Below, piece after piece: positions 33,713 through 43,275 of a stretch of 64,000 nucleotides of DNA. A program made the position numbers and the translations under genes. Source of the stretch: Undibacterium sp. CCC3.4 (lineage in GTDB: Bacteria; Pseudomonadota; Gammaproteobacteria; Burkholderiales; Burkholderiaceae_D). The stretch lies in the NCBI RefSeq assembly GCF_034347425.1, contig NZ_CP133779.1, positions 3,038,001 to 3,102,000 on the forward strand. Direction: 5' to 3'. Numbering within the stretch: position 1 is the stretch's first letter; each line of letters opens with the position of its first letter. The notes beneath the pieces were generated by a model. The model saw only the letters and a program-made list of their open reading frames with translations. It was not told where the DNA came from and ran no database searches.

Positions 33713-36136
33713 ATGACAACTACTCTGATTACCGAGCAAATCCAACTGCCCTTGCTGCCATTGCGGGATGTGGTTGTATTTCCGCATATGGTCATCCCCC
33801 TGTTTGTGGGGCGACCGAAGTCAATCAAGGCGCTTGAAGCCGCGATGGAACAAGGAAAGAGCATCATGCTCGCGGCCCAGAAAGCGGCTGCAAAAGATGA
33901 GCCTTCTGCCGATGATATCTACGAAATTGGCTGCGTAGCCAATATTTTGCAGATGCTTAAATTACCCGACGGCACCGTTAAAGTGTTGGTCGAAGGTGCG
34001 CAACGCGCACGTATTCACAAGATTCACGACACAGAATCGCATTTTTGGGCCGAACTGAGCCCTGTGGCTGCCGAAGAAGAAGATGATTCGGAAGTCGAGG
34101 CGATGCGTCGCGCCATCGTTCAGCAATTTGATCAGTACGTCAAACTGAATAAAAAAATTCCACCGGAAATTCTCGCTTCCTTGTCCGGTATCGATGATGC
34201 CGGCCGCTTGGCCGATACCATTGCTGCACATTTACCGCTGAAGTTAGAACAAAAGCAAGTGATCCTCGAGATTTTCAGCGTCGCCAAGCGACTCGAGCAT
34301 TTGCTCGGTCAATTGGAAGGTGAACTCGATATTCTGCAGGTAGAAAAACGCATCCGTGGTCGCGTCAAGCGCCAGATGGAAAAATCGCAGCGCGAGTATT
34401 ACCTCAACGAGCAAGTCAAAGCGATACAGAAAGAGTTGGGCGAAGGCGAAGACGGTGCCGATATCGATGAACTCGAAAAGAAAATCGTTGCCGCCAAAAT
34501 GCCGAAAGAAGCGCGCGACAAAGCCATGAACGAGTTGAAGAAACTCAAGATGATGTCGCCGATGTCGGCCGAAGCCACGGTGGTGCGCAATTACATCGAT
34601 ACCATCGTCGCCTTGCCATGGAAAAAGAAATCCAAGGTTAATAATGATCTGACCAATGCCGAGAAAGTGCTCGAGGATGAGCATTACGGCCTCGATAAGG
34701 TCAAAGAGCGCATTCTTGAGTATCTCGCAGTCCAACAACGCGTAGACAAACTCAAAGCACCGATATTGTGCTTGGTGGGGCCTCCTGGCGTCGGTAAGAC
34801 TTCGCTGGGGCAATCGATCGCCCGCGCGACCAATCGTAAGTTCGTGCGCATGGCCTTGGGTGGGGTGCGTGATGAAGCGGAAATTCGCGGTCATCGGCGC
34901 ACTTACATCGGCTCCATGCCAGGCAAGATTTTGCAAAGCCTGGCGAAGGTCGGTGTGCGTAATCCATTGTTCTTGCTCGATGAAGTCGATAAGATGGGCG
35001 CCGATTTCCGTGGTGATCCTTCATCGGCGCTGTTGGAAGTGCTCGATCCTGAACAGAATCATACATTTTCCGATCATTACATCGAAGTCGATTTCGATCT
35101 CTCTGATGTCATGTTTGTGGCAACCTCGAATTCTTACAATATCCCGCCGGCGCTGCTCGATCGGATGGAAGTGATTCGTTTGTCCGGCTACACGGAAGAT
35201 GAAAAGACCAGCATTGCACAACGTTATTTACTGCAAAAACAAATCAAAAACAATGGTTTGAAAGAAGCGGAGATCAGCATTGCGGAAAGCGCGATTCGCG
35301 ACATCATTCGGTATTACACGCGTGAAGCCGGTGTGCGCGCCTTGGAACGAGAAATTTCCAAGATTTGCCGTAAGGTCGTCAAGATGTTGCTGCTCAAGAA
35401 GACCGAAAAGAAAGCCACGATCAATTCTAAGAATCTCGACAAGTACTTGGGCGTGCGTCGCTATGACTTCGGCGTAGCGGTCAAGGACAATCAAGTTGGT
35501 CAAGTGGTTGGTTTGGCTTGGACTGAAGTCGGCGGCGATTTGCTGACGATAGAAGCCGTGGCCATGCCGGGTAAGGGTGGCGTGATACGCACCGGCACCC
35601 TCGGGGATGTTATGAAAGAGTCGATTGAAGCTGCGCGCACGGTCGTGCGTAGCCGCGCCAAGCGCCTCGGCATCAAGGCGGATGTGTTTGAGAAAAGCGA
35701 TATTCACATTCACGTTCCTGAAGGCGCGACGCCGAAAGATGGTCCCTCGGCCGGTATTGCGATGACCACTGCCTTGGTCTCGGTGTTTACCGGTATTCCG
35801 GTACGGGCCGATGTCGCCATGACGGGTGAAATCACTTTGCGTGGTGAGGTTTTACCGATTGGTGGCTTGAAAGAGAAGTTACTGGCGGCACATCGCGGCG
35901 GCATCAAAACCGTCTTGATACCAGAAGAAAATGCCAAGGACTTGACCGAGATTCCCGATAATGTGAAAAACAAACTCGAAATCATTCCGGTGCGCTGGAT
36001 TGATAAGGTGTTGGAAATCGCACTCGAGCGTATGCCGCAGGAATTGCCCGAGCCTGAACTGGTGGCGGCGGTGGCTGTTGCCGCTGCAGCTGCAGTGGTT
36101 GAGCCGGTGGTTGATCTCACCGTGGTCAAGCACTGA
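33713..36136 (+). CDS. lon: ATP-dependent protease Lon
   Basis: The 807-residue cytoplasmic protease degrades misfolded and regulatory proteins. The N-terminal substrate domain ([20 protein letters not shown] at residues 12-31), the AAA+ core with Walker A GPPGVGKT at about 360 and the C-terminal peptidase domain are in order. The catalytic serine is in [11 protein letters not shown] and the lysine in [11 protein letters not shown]. The ATG at 33713 has GAAAGGTG upstream. The C-terminal tail of about 25 residues is Ala/Val-rich, longer than in E. coli. It shares a terminator with convergent lexA. Confidence 0.97.
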   Translation: MTTTLITEQIQLPLLPLRDVVVFPHMVIPLFVGRPKSIKALEAAMEQGKSIMLAAQKAAAKDEPSADDIYEIGCVANILQMLKLPDGTVKVLVEGAQRARIHKIHDTESHFWAELSPVAAEEEDDSEVEAMRRAIVQQFDQYVKLNKKIPPEILASLSGIDDAGRLADTIAAHLPLKLEQKQVILEIFSVAKRLEHLLGQLEGELDILQVEKRIRGRVKRQMEKSQREYYLNEQVKAIQKELGEGEDGADIDELEKKIVAAKMPKEARDKAMNELKKLKMMSPMSAEATVVRNYIDTIVALPWKKKSKVNNDLTNAEKVLEDEHYGLDKVKERILEYLAVQQRVDKLKAPILCLVGPPGVGKTSLGQSIARATNRKFVRMALGGVRDEAEIRGHRRTYIGSMPGKILQSLAKVGVRNPLFLLDEVDKMGADFRGDPSSALLEVLDPEQNHTFSDHYIEVDFDLSDVMFVATSNSYNIPPALLDRMEVIRLSGYTEDEKTSIAQRYLLQKQIKNNGLKEAEISIAESAIRDIIRYYTREAGVRALEREISKICRKVVKMLLLKKTEKKATINSKNLDKYLGVRRYDFGVAVKDNQVGQVVGLAWTEVGGDLLTIEAVAMPGKGGVIRTGTLGDVMKESIEAARTVVRSRAKRLGIKADVFEKSDIHIHVPEGATPKDGPSAGIAMTTALVSVFTGIPVRADVAMTGEITLRGEVLPIGGLKEKLLAAHRGGIKTVLIPEENAKDLTEIPDNVKNKLEIIPVRWIDKVLEIALERMPQELPEPELVAAVAVAAAAAVVEPVVDLTVVKH

Positions 36137-36150
36137 GCCTTACTTGAATA

Positions 36151-36188
36151 AAAAATGCCCGCGCAGTGTACTGCGCGGGCATTTTTTT
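36151..36188. terminator. Bidirectional terminator, lon / lexA
   Basis: AAAAATGCCCGCGCAGT, loop GT, ACTGCGCGGGCATTTTTT. A strong perfect stem with A and T runs, midway between the convergent stops. Confidence 0.92.
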
Positions 36189-36220
36189 TGGCACCAAACG
36201 GCGTACCGATCAGCTGCAGA

Positions 36221-36874
36221 TCACACCCAATTGCGCATCAGGCCGACGGCCAAGCCTTCGAGCGAAAAATCCTGTTCCTGGTCATCGATGCGGATGGTCG
36301 AATAATCGGGGTTTTCCGGGATCAATTCTATGCAATTACCGGTCTTTTTGTAACGTTTGACGGTAACATCATCACCGAGGCGGGCGACGATGATCTGGCC
36401 ATTGCGCGCTTGATCTGATTTTTTAACTGCCAGCAGATCGCCGTCGAGGATGCCGGCGTCGCGCATCGACATGCCGCGTACCTTGAGTAAAAAATCGGGC
36501 TTGGCAGAGAATAAGGCCGGATCGAGTTGATAGCTGGCTTCGATGTGCTCGCTGGCGAGTATCGGTGAGCCGGCGGCGACGCGCCCGACCAGGGGTACGC
36601 TGAGCTGCAGCAGCGCCGCCGGCACGGCGAAGTGTGCGCCGGTAATGTGGCTGGACAAGGCTGATTCAAGCAGGCGAATGCCGCGCGAGGTGCCGGCGGC
36701 GATTTCGATCACACCTTTGCGTGCCAGTGCTTGCAAATGCTCTTCGGCGGCATTGGTCGAGCGAAACCCGAGCTCATTGGCGATTTCGGCGCGGGTCGGG
36801 GGGAATCCGGTATTGTGGATCGCGTCTTTGATCAGATTTAGGATTTGTTCCTGGCGGGCGGTCAGCTTAAGCAT
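36221..36874 (-). CDS. lexA: LexA repressor
   Basis: The 217-residue SOS repressor has the N-terminal winged helix ([20 protein letters not shown], then [20 protein letters not shown] as the recognition region) and the C-terminal S24 autoprotease. The self-cleavage Ala-Gly is in GRVAAGSPI, the catalytic serine in RGMSMRDAG and the lysine in LLAVKKSD. I use the ATG at 36874, where the family begins; a GTG at 36889 would add MRRHL. Two perfect LexA boxes stand upstream, so it represses itself and rises when RecA filaments trigger cleavage. Confidence 0.96.
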   Translation of the reverse strand: MLKLTARQEQILNLIKDAIHNTGFPPTRAEIANELGFRSTNAAEEHLQALARKGVIEIAAGTSRGIRLLESALSSHITGAHFAVPAALLQLSVPLVGRVAAGSPILASEHIEASYQLDPALFSAKPDFLLKVRGMSMRDAGILDGDLLAVKKSDQARNGQIIVARLGDDVTVKRYKKTGNCIELIPENPDYSTIRIDDQEQDFSLEGLAVGLMRNWV

Positions 36875-36898
36875 GAGGTGGCGGCGCACGTAATTGCG

Positions 36899-36914
36899 CT
36901 GTATATATGAACAG
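36899..36914. promoter_or_regulatory. LexA box 1
   Basis: CTGT-ATATATGA-ACAG matches the CTGT-N8-ACAG SOS box exactly, 25 bp before the lexA ATG. Confidence 0.92.
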
Positions 36915-36915
36915 T

Positions 36916-36931
36916 CTGTATTTTTATACAG
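36916..36931. promoter_or_regulatory. LexA box 2
   Basis: CTGT-ATTTTTAT-ACAG, one base after box 1. Adjacent double boxes suggest cooperative autoregulation of lexA; the TATAAAAAT inside the box on the lexA strand may be its -10 region. Confidence 0.92.
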
Positions 36932-37017
36932 TGTCGCATTATGTGCAAGGAAATTCTGCTTTGTTTGCCTTAGCGGCCGTCAATCTCTGTTCCGTAGTCG
37001 ACAAGTGAGGGAAGTGA

Positions 37018-37046
37018 TTGAATGAAATGAAAAACTGGGTTACACT
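37018..37046 (+). promoter_or_regulatory. Promoter of the rpsF operon
   Basis: TTGAAT (37018-37023) and TACACT (37041-37046) with 17 bp spacing, giving a leader of about 65 bases before rpsF. Confidence 0.65.
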
Positions 37047-37073
37047 TGTTGGCTTTCCTCTTCCTGCACTCGT

Positions 37074-37109
37074 CTTGACGCCGAGGCAGGCTATTTTATT
37101 GTCCACAAG
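37074..37109 (+). promoter_or_regulatory. Possible S6:S18-type leader structure before rpsF
   Basis: CTTGAC (37074-37079) can pair with GTC and AAG (37101-37103 and 37107-37109, CAC bulged), closing a loop that contains GCCGAGGC. The 3' arm overlaps the ribosome site AAGGAG. Many bacteria autoregulate rpsF with an S6:S18-binding leader carrying a CCG element; this fits in outline only. Confidence 0.3.
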
Positions 37110-37117
37110 GAGAATAT

Positions 37118-37486
37118 ATGCGTCATTATGAAATCGTATTTATCGTACATCCCGATCAGAGCGAGCAAGTGCCTGCAATGATCGAACGTTACAAAGCCAG
37201 CGTTGTTGCACGTGGTGGTCAGGTTCACCGCGTTGAAGATTGGGGCCGTCGTCAATTGGCTTACATGATACAAAAATTGGCTAAAGCACACTATGTTTGC
37301 ATGAACATTGAGTGCGATGCAGAAACATTGCTTGAGCTGGAAACAGCATTCAAATTCAATGATGCGGTTCTGCGTCACCTGACAGTCAAACTGAAAAAAG
37401 CTGAAATCACTCCATCGCCAATGATGAAAGCGGTTCAGAAAGAAGACGCAGCAAAAGCTTCGCGCGTCGAAGCCCCGGCTGCTTAA
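37118..37486 (+). CDS. rpsF: Small ribosomal subunit protein bS6
   Basis: The 122-residue S6 protein ([20 protein letters not shown]) binds 16S rRNA with S18 in the platform of the 30S subunit. The signature [18 protein letters not shown] is present. The C-terminal tail after residue 100 is charged and Ala-rich. AAGGAG precedes the ATG. First gene of rpsF-priB-rpsR-rplI. Confidence 0.97.
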   Translation: MRHYEIVFIVHPDQSEQVPAMIERYKASVVARGGQVHRVEDWGRRQLAYMIQKLAKAHYVCMNIECDAETLLELETAFKFNDAVLRHLTVKLKKAEITPSPMMKAVQKEDAAKASRVEAPAA

Positions 37487-37521
37487 TTCGTTTGATTTGA
37501 AGAAGGTCGTCTGAAAAAAGA

Positions 37522-37821
37522 GTGAATCACCTCCAAGTTGTTGCGCGCATCATAGAGAAATCGCCGTTGCGCTACACCCCAGCCGGTATACCGATCGCAT
37601 CTGCTACTTTGATGCACAGTTCCCGGCAGGTCGAAGCCAACATCGAGAGATTGGTCGAATTTGAAATGACTGCGCAAGCCGCAGGGCAAATTTCAGCACA
37701 GTTCGCCAGCTTGCCGATGGAAGTAGAGATGGTTTTCACTGGTTTTTTAGCACGCAAAAATCGCAACAGCAAAAGTCTCGTGTTTCACATCAATGAAATC
37801 GGGACCAATTTACTAGATTAG
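37522..37821 (+). CDS. priB: Primosomal replication protein PriB
   Basis: The 99-residue single-stranded DNA-binding protein (OB fold) takes part in replication restart with PriA. It opens with GTG (NHLQVVARIIEKSPLRYTPA) after AAAAAAGAG, and the end FHINEIGTNLL fits PriB. As in most proteobacteria it sits between rpsF and rpsR. Confidence 0.93.
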   Translation: MNHLQVVARIIEKSPLRYTPAGIPIASATLMHSSRQVEANIERLVEFEMTAQAAGQISAQFASLPMEVEMVFTGFLARKNRNSKSLVFHINEIGTNLLD

Positions 37822-37830
37822 GAGCCAAAA

Positions 37831-38115
37831 ATGGCATTCGGTAAAAAATTTGATAAAAGCAAACTGAAGCAAAAGCGTCAGCAACAAAACCCTTTGTTCA
37901 AGCGCAAAAAATTCTGCCGCTTCACAGCAGCACATGTAGAAAAAGTTGATTACAAAGATATCGACACCTTGAAAGATTTCGTGCAAGAAAACGGCAAAAT
38001 CATGCCAGCACGTTTGACTGGTACGAAAGCTTTGTACCAACGTCAAGTTGACACGGCGATCAAGCGCGCACGCTACTTAGCGTTGTTGCCATACACTGAT
38101 CTGCACACAGCGTAA
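37831..38115 (+). CDS. rpsR: Small ribosomal subunit protein bS18
   Basis: The 94-residue S18 protein has [20 protein letters not shown] and the ending [15 protein letters not shown], both characteristic. It pairs with S6 on the 30S platform and is the target of RimI, encoded at 14921. AGGAGCC precedes the ATG, nine bases after priB. Confidence 0.97.
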   Translation: MAFGKKFDKSKLKQKRQQQNPLFKRKKFCRFTAAHVEKVDYKDIDTLKDFVQENGKIMPARLTGTKALYQRQVDTAIKRARYLALLPYTDLHTA

Positions 38116-38141
38116 TTGACGGCAAGGTATAGGAGAAAAAT

Positions 38142-38594
38142 ATGCAAGTTATTCTGATGGATAAAGTCGTTAATCTCGGCAACCTCGGTGATGTAGTTCG
38201 TGTTAAAGATGGTTATGCACGTAACTTCCTGATCCCACAACGCATGGCTCGCCGTGCGACAACAGCAGCGATCGCCGAATTCGAAGCGAAGCGCGCTGAA
38301 CTCGAAAAAGCTGCAGCAATCAAATTGGCAGCAGCTCAAGCTCAAGGCGAAAAACTGGAAGGTTCTACCGTTCAGATTTCCCAAAAAGCTGGCGTGGATG
38401 GCCGTTTGTTCGGTTCTGTCACGAACTCTGATATCGCTGAAGCCTTGGCTAAGCAAGCTTGCGTAGTTGAAAAATCGCAAGTGCGTTTGCCACAAGGTCC
38501 GTTGAAAACAACGGGCGATCACGCGGTAGCTGTTGCATTGCACACAGACGTCGTTGTGAACATCACCGTAACAGTAGTTGGCGAGCACGCATAA
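38142..38594 (+). CDS. rplI: Large ribosomal subunit protein bL9
   Basis: The 150-residue L9 protein has the N-terminal rRNA-binding domain ([20 protein letters not shown], then [13 protein letters not shown]), a long connecting helix at about 40-75 and the C-terminal domain. TAGGAG precedes the ATG. Last gene of the operon. Confidence 0.97.
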   Translation: MQVILMDKVVNLGNLGDVVRVKDGYARNFLIPQRMARRATTAAIAEFEAKRAELEKAAAIKLAAAQAQGEKLEGSTVQISQKAGVDGRLFGSVTNSDIAEALAKQACVVEKSQVRLPQGPLKTTGDHAVAVALHTDVVVNITVTVVGEHA

Positions 38595-38614
38595 TTGCTG
38601 TAAAGTGAAGTAAC

Positions 38615-38644
38615 AAAAAAAGCCGGGGATGACCCGGCTTTTTT
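38615..38644 (+). terminator. Terminator of the rpsF-rplI operon
   Basis: An A run and AAGCCGGG, short loop, CCCGGCTT followed by TTTT, 20 bp after the rplI stop. Confidence 0.9.
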
Positions 38645-38756
38645 CATGTGCGCTAGAAATTATTTATACCATTTCGATGCCTGTTTGCATTGTTGTTTAA
38701 AATAAACTCTCAGCGTTCTCCTCGTATGTAATCGTTTTGTAACATGATTTAGCAGG

Positions 38757-38762
38757 TATAAT
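38757..38762 (+). promoter_or_regulatory. -10 box directly before dnaB
   Basis: A consensus TATAAT is followed by GCGCGCC and then the ATG at 38770, so a standard start site would fall on the A of that ATG. The box even overlaps a more upstream in-frame ATG at 38761. No good -35 hexamer at 16-18 bp was found; TTGTAA is only 14 bp away. Confidence 0.5.
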
Positions 38763-38769
38763 GCGCGCC

Positions 38770-40158
38770 ATGAAAGCCGCTTCTGATCCGCAACTTGACG
38801 CTATTCGCGTCCCTCCTCACTCCATAGAAGCAGAGCAATCTGTTCTTGGCGGCCTGTTACTTGATAATGCTGCTTGGGATCGTATTGCTGACTTCATCAG
38901 AGAGGAAGATTTCTATCGCTATGATCACCGCATTATTTTTCAATGCATGATCAAGCTCATCAATTCTTCTCGTCCAGCTGACGTGATCACAGTCTTTGAG
39001 GCGCTCAGCAGCGTGGGCAAAGCCGATGATGTTGGCGGGCTCAGTTACCTTAATGCATTGGCGCAAAATACGCCCTCAGCCGCAAATATCCGCCGTTACG
39101 CTGAAATCGTGCGTGATCGCGGAATTTTACGTAAGCTCATCACGGTTTCCGATGAAATCGCCGGCAATGCATTCAATCCGCAAGGCAAAGAAGTCAAGCA
39201 AATGCTCGATGAAGCCGAATCAAAAATTTTTGCGATTGCCGAAGAAGGTTCGCGTGGTGCCCAAGGCTTTCAAGCGATTCAACCGCTGCTCACGCAGGTG
39301 GTCGAACGGATTGATGAATTGTATAACCGCGATAATCAAAACGATATCACTGGGGTGCCAACCGGCTTTGCCGATTTGGATAAAATGACCTCAGGCTTGC
39401 AGCCAGGCGATCTCGTTATTGTTGCCGGTCGACCATCTATGGGTAAGACCGCGTTTTCGCTCAATATCGGTGAACATGTCGCGATCGAGAGCGGCTTGCC
39501 GGTTGCCGTGTTTTCGATGGAAATGGGCGGGGCGCAGTTGGCCATGCGTATGCTCGGTTCGGTTGGTCGGCTCGATCAGAGTCGTTTGCGGGTAGGCAAG
39601 CTCAGCGATGAAGATTGGCCGCGTCTGACCCATGCGATACAAAAAATGAACGATGCCCAGTTGTATATCGATGAAACACCGGCCTTGAGCTCGATCGAGT
39701 TGCGCGCCCGTTCACGCCGCTTGGCGCGTCAGTGCGGCAAGCTTGGTTTGATCATTGTCGATTACTTGCAATTGATGTCGGCCAATTCTGCCGGTGAAAA
39801 CCGTGCCACCGAAATTTCAGAAATTTCCCGTAACTTGAAGGGCTTGGCGAAAGAATTGAATTGCCCGGTGATTGCCTTGTCGCAGCTTAACCGTTCGCTC
39901 GAGCAGCGTCCGAATAAGCGTCCGGTGATGTCGGATTTGCGTGAATCGGGCGCGATTGAGCAAGATGCCGACGTGATCATGTTTATTTACCGTGATCAGG
40001 TGTACAACCCTGATTCGCCCGACAAAGGCACGGCCGAAATTATCATCGGTAAGCAGCGTAACGGACCGATCGGCAGTGTGCGTTTGACCTTCCTCGGTGA
40101 ATACACGAAATTTGATAATTACGTCGGTTCGCTGTCGGTGTATGGTGATAACGAATAA
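38770..40158 (+). CDS. dnaB: Replicative DNA helicase DnaB
   Basis: The 462-residue hexameric helicase unwinds DNA at the fork. The N-terminal helical domain (VPPHSIEAEQSVLGGLLLDN) is followed by a linker and the RecA-like core with Walker A VAGRPSMGKTAF at about 221 and Walker B LIIVDYLQLMS at about 330. The arginine-finger region MSDLRESGAIEQDADVI is intact and no intein is present. I take the ATG at 38770 rather than 38761 because a TATAAT box overlaps the latter. Neither has a ribosome site. Confidence 0.94.
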   Translation: MKAASDPQLDAIRVPPHSIEAEQSVLGGLLLDNAAWDRIADFIREEDFYRYDHRIIFQCMIKLINSSRPADVITVFEALSSVGKADDVGGLSYLNALAQNTPSAANIRRYAEIVRDRGILRKLITVSDEIAGNAFNPQGKEVKQMLDEAESKIFAIAEEGSRGAQGFQAIQPLLTQVVERIDELYNRDNQNDITGVPTGFADLDKMTSGLQPGDLVIVAGRPSMGKTAFSLNIGEHVAIESGLPVAVFSMEMGGAQLAMRMLGSVGRLDQSRLRVGKLSDEDWPRLTHAIQKMNDAQLYIDETPALSSIELRARSRRLARQCGKLGLIIVDYLQLMSANSAGENRATEISEISRNLKGLAKELNCPVIALSQLNRSLEQRPNKRPVMSDLRESGAIEQDADVIMFIYRDQVYNPDSPDKGTAEIIIGKQRNGPIGSVRLTFLGEYTKFDNYVGSLSVYGDNE

Positions 40159-40272
40159 ATAGTAGAAATAGGCCGTACAAATAAGCAGCAGTTCTGGGTG
40201 GCCACGGCCACCTACTCATACTCAGTACGACGGGGATGGGTCAATTAGATTTTTATTTTCAGTGAGAAAAAA

Positions 40273-40899
40273 ATGTTTGGACGCTTCATGCCTACCGAAG
40301 GCAAATTCTTTGAACTCTTTAACCAACATGCAGAGCTCTGCGTCAAAGGTTCGAAAGAAATGCTGGCCTTGATGACGAATTTTGATGATCTCGAAATTCG
40401 GGTTCACGCGATTGAAAGTCTGGAAAAGCAGGCCGATACCGTAACCTATCAAACGATTGAATTGTTGCATAAAACATTCATCACGCCGCTTGATCGCGAT
40501 GACATTCATCAACTCATCACGCGCATGGATGACATTCTCGATTTGCTCGAAGATGCGGCGCAAACTATCTCGCTCTACGATATCCGTGAGATCACCCCGG
40601 AAGCCAAGCGTTTGGCCGAGTTGTGCCTGGCGTGTGCGGAGAAGGTGAAGTCTGCAGTCGGCTTGCTGCATAATATGGATAATTCGCGCGAAATTCTGAC
40701 GATCTGCGAAGAAATCGACCGTCTTGAATCGGATGCCGATCATGTCATGCGTGCGGCGATGTCGAAATTATTCCGTGATGAACCGGACGTGCGCAATCTG
40801 ATCAAGTTAAAAGCGATTTATGAAATTCTCGAAACTGTGACCGATCGTTGTGAAGATGTCGCCAACATTATCGAAGGCATCATCGTCGAAAACGCCTGA
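40273..40899 (+). CDS. DUF47 (PhoU-like) accessory protein of Pit
   Basis: The 208-residue all-helical product belongs to DUF47, distant relatives of PhoU. Repeated E/D-rich helices such as ESLEKQADTVTYQTIELLHK and EIDRLESDADHVMRAAMSKL supply the acidic residues used for metal clusters. DUF47 genes almost always precede pit transporters, and one follows here after 116 bp. It probably regulates or assists phosphate uptake at the inner face of the membrane. Confidence 0.9.
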   Translation: MFGRFMPTEGKFFELFNQHAELCVKGSKEMLALMTNFDDLEIRVHAIESLEKQADTVTYQTIELLHKTFITPLDRDDIHQLITRMDDILDLLEDAAQTISLYDIREITPEAKRLAELCLACAEKVKSAVGLLHNMDNSREILTICEEIDRLESDADHVMRAAMSKLFRDEPDVRNLIKLKAIYEILETVTDRCEDVANIIEGIIVENA

Positions 40900-41015
40900 T
40901 TAGGCCGTGCCTCGCAGGCGAGCGGTGCTCCACCTAGCCAGCGAATGATCAATGTGTTTGCCGCTACGCCGTTTATCGGGTCGGCGGTAACAGTATAAAT
41001 AGTAGAGAGCATTTC

Positions 41016-42026
41016 ATGCATACCATACAAATCAGCATTTACGTCGTCGCCGCGCTGGTGGTGCTGGCCTTGCTGTTTGATTTTATGAACGGCTTTCATG
41101 ATGCCGCCAATGCCATCGCCACCGTCGTCTCGACCGGCGTTCTCAAACCGCAGACGGCAGTAGCCATGGCGGCTGTGTTTAATATCATCGCCATTTTCTT
41201 TTTTCAGCTTAAAGTCGCCTCCACCATCGGCAAAGGTACCATTGATCCGGCTATCATCGATCACTATGTGATTTTCGGCGCGCTCGTCGGTGCTGTATTC
41301 TGGAATTTAGTGACCTGGTACTTCGGTATTCCTTCTTCCTCTTCGCATGCTTTGATCGGTGGTTTGGTCGGTGCCGCGGTTGCCAAAGCTGGTACCGGTG
41401 CCTTGATTTCTTCCGGCTTGATGTGGACTATCAGTTTCATCGTGCTCTCGCCCTTGCTTGGGTATCTGTTGGGTTCGCTGATGATGCTGATTGTGTCTTG
41501 GCTGTTCGTGCGCTCGACGCCGGCCAAGGTGGATAAGTGGTTCCGGCGCTTGCAACTGGTATCGGCTTCGATGTACAGCCTCGGGCATGGTGGTAATGAT
41601 GCACAGAAAACCATGGGGATAATCTGGATGCTGCTGATCGCCGGAGGCTATTCGAGTGCGCAGGATAGCATGCCGCCTTGGTGGGTGATTTTGTCATGCT
41701 ATTCGGCGATCGGCTTCGGAACCTTGTTCGGTGGTTGGCGCATCGTCAAAACCATGGGGCAAAAGATCACTAAGCTCAAACCGGTAGGCGGCTTCTGTGC
41801 CGAAACCGGTGGTGCCATCACACTGTTTTTGGCGACGGCGCTCGGTGTACCGGTGTCGACCACGCATACCATTACCGGTGCCATCGTCGGCGTCGGTTCG
41901 GCGCAAAAAATGTCAGCCGTGCGCTGGGGGGTGGCTGGTAATATTGTTTGGGCTTGGATTTTGACGATACCGGCAGCGGCATTTGTTGCCGCCATCGCTT
42001 GGTGGATCGGTAAGCAGATTTTGTAA
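41016..42026 (+). CDS. Low-affinity inorganic phosphate transporter, Pit family
   Basis: The 336-residue product is a PiT-type H+-coupled phosphate (metal-phosphate) transporter. Both inverted family signatures are present: FDFMNGFHDAANAIATVVST at about residues 22-41 and SLGHGGNDAQKTMGIIW at about 189-205, with GVPVSTTHTITGAIVG near the end. About ten hydrophobic helices are seen. It is shorter than PitA of E. coli (499) because the central cytoplasmic loop is small. The repeat element copy B begins eight bases after its stop codon. Confidence 0.93.
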   Translation: MHTIQISIYVVAALVVLALLFDFMNGFHDAANAIATVVSTGVLKPQTAVAMAAVFNIIAIFFFQLKVASTIGKGTIDPAIIDHYVIFGALVGAVFWNLVTWYFGIPSSSSHALIGGLVGAAVAKAGTGALISSGLMWTISFIVLSPLLGYLLGSLMMLIVSWLFVRSTPAKVDKWFRRLQLVSASMYSLGHGGNDAQKTMGIIWMLLIAGGYSSAQDSMPPWWVILSCYSAIGFGTLFGGWRIVKTMGQKITKLKPVGGFCAETGGAITLFLATALGVPVSTTHTITGAIVGVGSAQKMSAVRWGVAGNIVWAWILTIPAAAFVAAIAWWIGKQIL

Positions 42027-42033
42027 GTCAGTC

Positions 42034-42495
42034 GAACAACTAAATGGATCGTCGCAAGCGACGATGGAAAAGACTCTGGAAGGGGTTGGCATCCCTCCCA
42101 TCGGGTCGCTCCTTCGTCGCTCACCGGCCAAAAGAGGCTGTCGCAAAAGCCTGATCATTACCCACAAGTCAGGTCGATTGCGCGCCCACCCATTCGCCCA
42201 ATTCCTCATTGTCGCGCAGGCGGCAACCCAGTGGCGCGTACGCGCCCTTTATATCTGTGATATCTGTGCTGCTCAGGCGCAGCATGACGTGTTGATTGAA
42301 CAGAAAAAAAAGTGCCCTTGATCGACCCTCCCACCCTGAAGGCACTAAGGTGCCACTCGATTCCTGCCTACGCAGGAATGACGAGGCGAGAGCACGGGGA
42401 GTGACATGTCTGCCGTTAGAGTAATGATACCGACTGAAAACCCTTTTGCGACAGCCTCTGAAGGCCGGGGTTTCAAACCCTAGTCAGATTTTTTT
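42034..42495. repeat. Composite non-coding repeat element, copy B
   Basis: The left end GAACAACTAAATGGATCGTC, the 8 bp hairpin ATCGTCGC-AA-GCGACGAT and CATCGGGTCGCTCCTTCGTC match copy A (11490-11874). AGGCTGTCGCAAAAG (42135-42149) and CTTTTGCGACAGCCT (42444-42458) are a perfect 15 bp inverted pair, extended by CCGGCC/GGCCGG. The right end TTAGAGTAATGATACCGACT and GGGGTTTCAAACCCTAGTCA also match. The centre (about 42155-42420) is unlike that of copy A except for a CATTCCTGC-type inverted repeat (ATTCCTGCCTACGCAGGAAT at 42360). It lies between pit and the convergent response-regulator gene, with no ORF of note. Confidence 0.75.
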
Positions 42496-42508
42496 GCCTA
42501 CTCATGGC

Positions 42509-43267
42509 TTACATCTGCTTGAACAGATGAACGTAGCTGCGTGATACTTCGAGTTTTTCAGTGGAACCCTTGATTTGCACCAGGTGCCGACCGCGCAGAT
42601 CGCGCACCACACCGGCAATCGCTTTGGCATTCACCAAGGTCGAGCGGTGAATTTGCCAGAACAGCGCCGGATCGAGTTCTTCGCTCAGTTCGCGCACCGG
42701 TTTGCGGATCAGCGCTTCGTAGTTGGCCGTCTGCACCCGTGTATACTTTTCATCCGATTGAAAGAACAGGATTTCTTCCACCGCAATGAGGCGCAGTTCT
42801 TGGCCGATTGAGGCTTGTATCCATTGCAGGTGCTGCAGCGGTGCTGCCAAGCCGATTTGTTGCGCCAAGCGGCTCAGTAATTGACTCATGTCGGCCGGTT
42901 GCGCGCGTTCTTGCAGACGCATTTTGAGACGTTCGACGGTTTTTCCCAAGCGTTCGAGGTCGGCCGGTTTCAGTACGTAATCGACCGCGCCGTGGTCGAA
43001 GGCTTCAATCGCATACTGGTCGTAGGCGGTGATGAAGACGATGTGGGCGCGGTTGCCGATGGCTTGTGCCGCTTCGAGGCCGGTTTTCACCGGCATGCGG
43101 ATGTCGAGGAAGATCAGGTCGGGCTGCCATTGTTCGACTTGGGTAATCGCTTCCTCGCCGTTTTTGGATTCGGCGACGATCTGAAGTTCCGGCCACACTT
43201 GTGCTAAGCGCGTCCGTAATTGCTCGCGCATCAGTCTTTCATCGTCGGCAATAATGGCAGTCGGCAT
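42509..43267 (-). CDS. LytTR-family response regulator
   Basis: The 252-residue product has an N-terminal receiver domain (AIIADDERLMREQL with the acidic pair, phospho-acceptor Asp in LIFLDIRMP at about residue 56, KPAD lysine near 105) and a C-terminal LytTR DNA-binding domain (IAVEEILFFQSDEKYTRVQT, WQIHRSTLVNAKAIAGV). The start at 43267 (MPTAIIADDE) is used; a longer reading would overlap the kinase gene. It lies eight bases after the kinase stop. Its targets are unknown; homologues such as LytR, AlgR and YehT control cell envelope or nutrient genes. Confidence 0.93.
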   Translation of the reverse strand: MPTAIIADDERLMREQLRTRLAQVWPELQIVAESKNGEEAITQVEQWQPDLIFLDIRMPVKTGLEAAQAIGNRAHIVFITAYDQYAIEAFDHGAVDYVLKPADLERLGKTVERLKMRLQERAQPADMSQLLSRLAQQIGLAAPLQHLQWIQASIGQELRLIAVEEILFFQSDEKYTRVQTANYEALIRKPVRELSEELDPALFWQIHRSTLVNAKAIAGVVRDLRGRHLVQIKGSTEKLEVSRSYVHLFKQM

Positions 43268-43275
43268 GGTCTGGC

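Noticed and set aside
40197..40212. GGTGGCC-AC-GGCCACC palindrome after dnaB as a terminator
   Set aside because: The loop is too tight and no T run follows; it may be a chance palindrome or protein site, but nothing supports a call.
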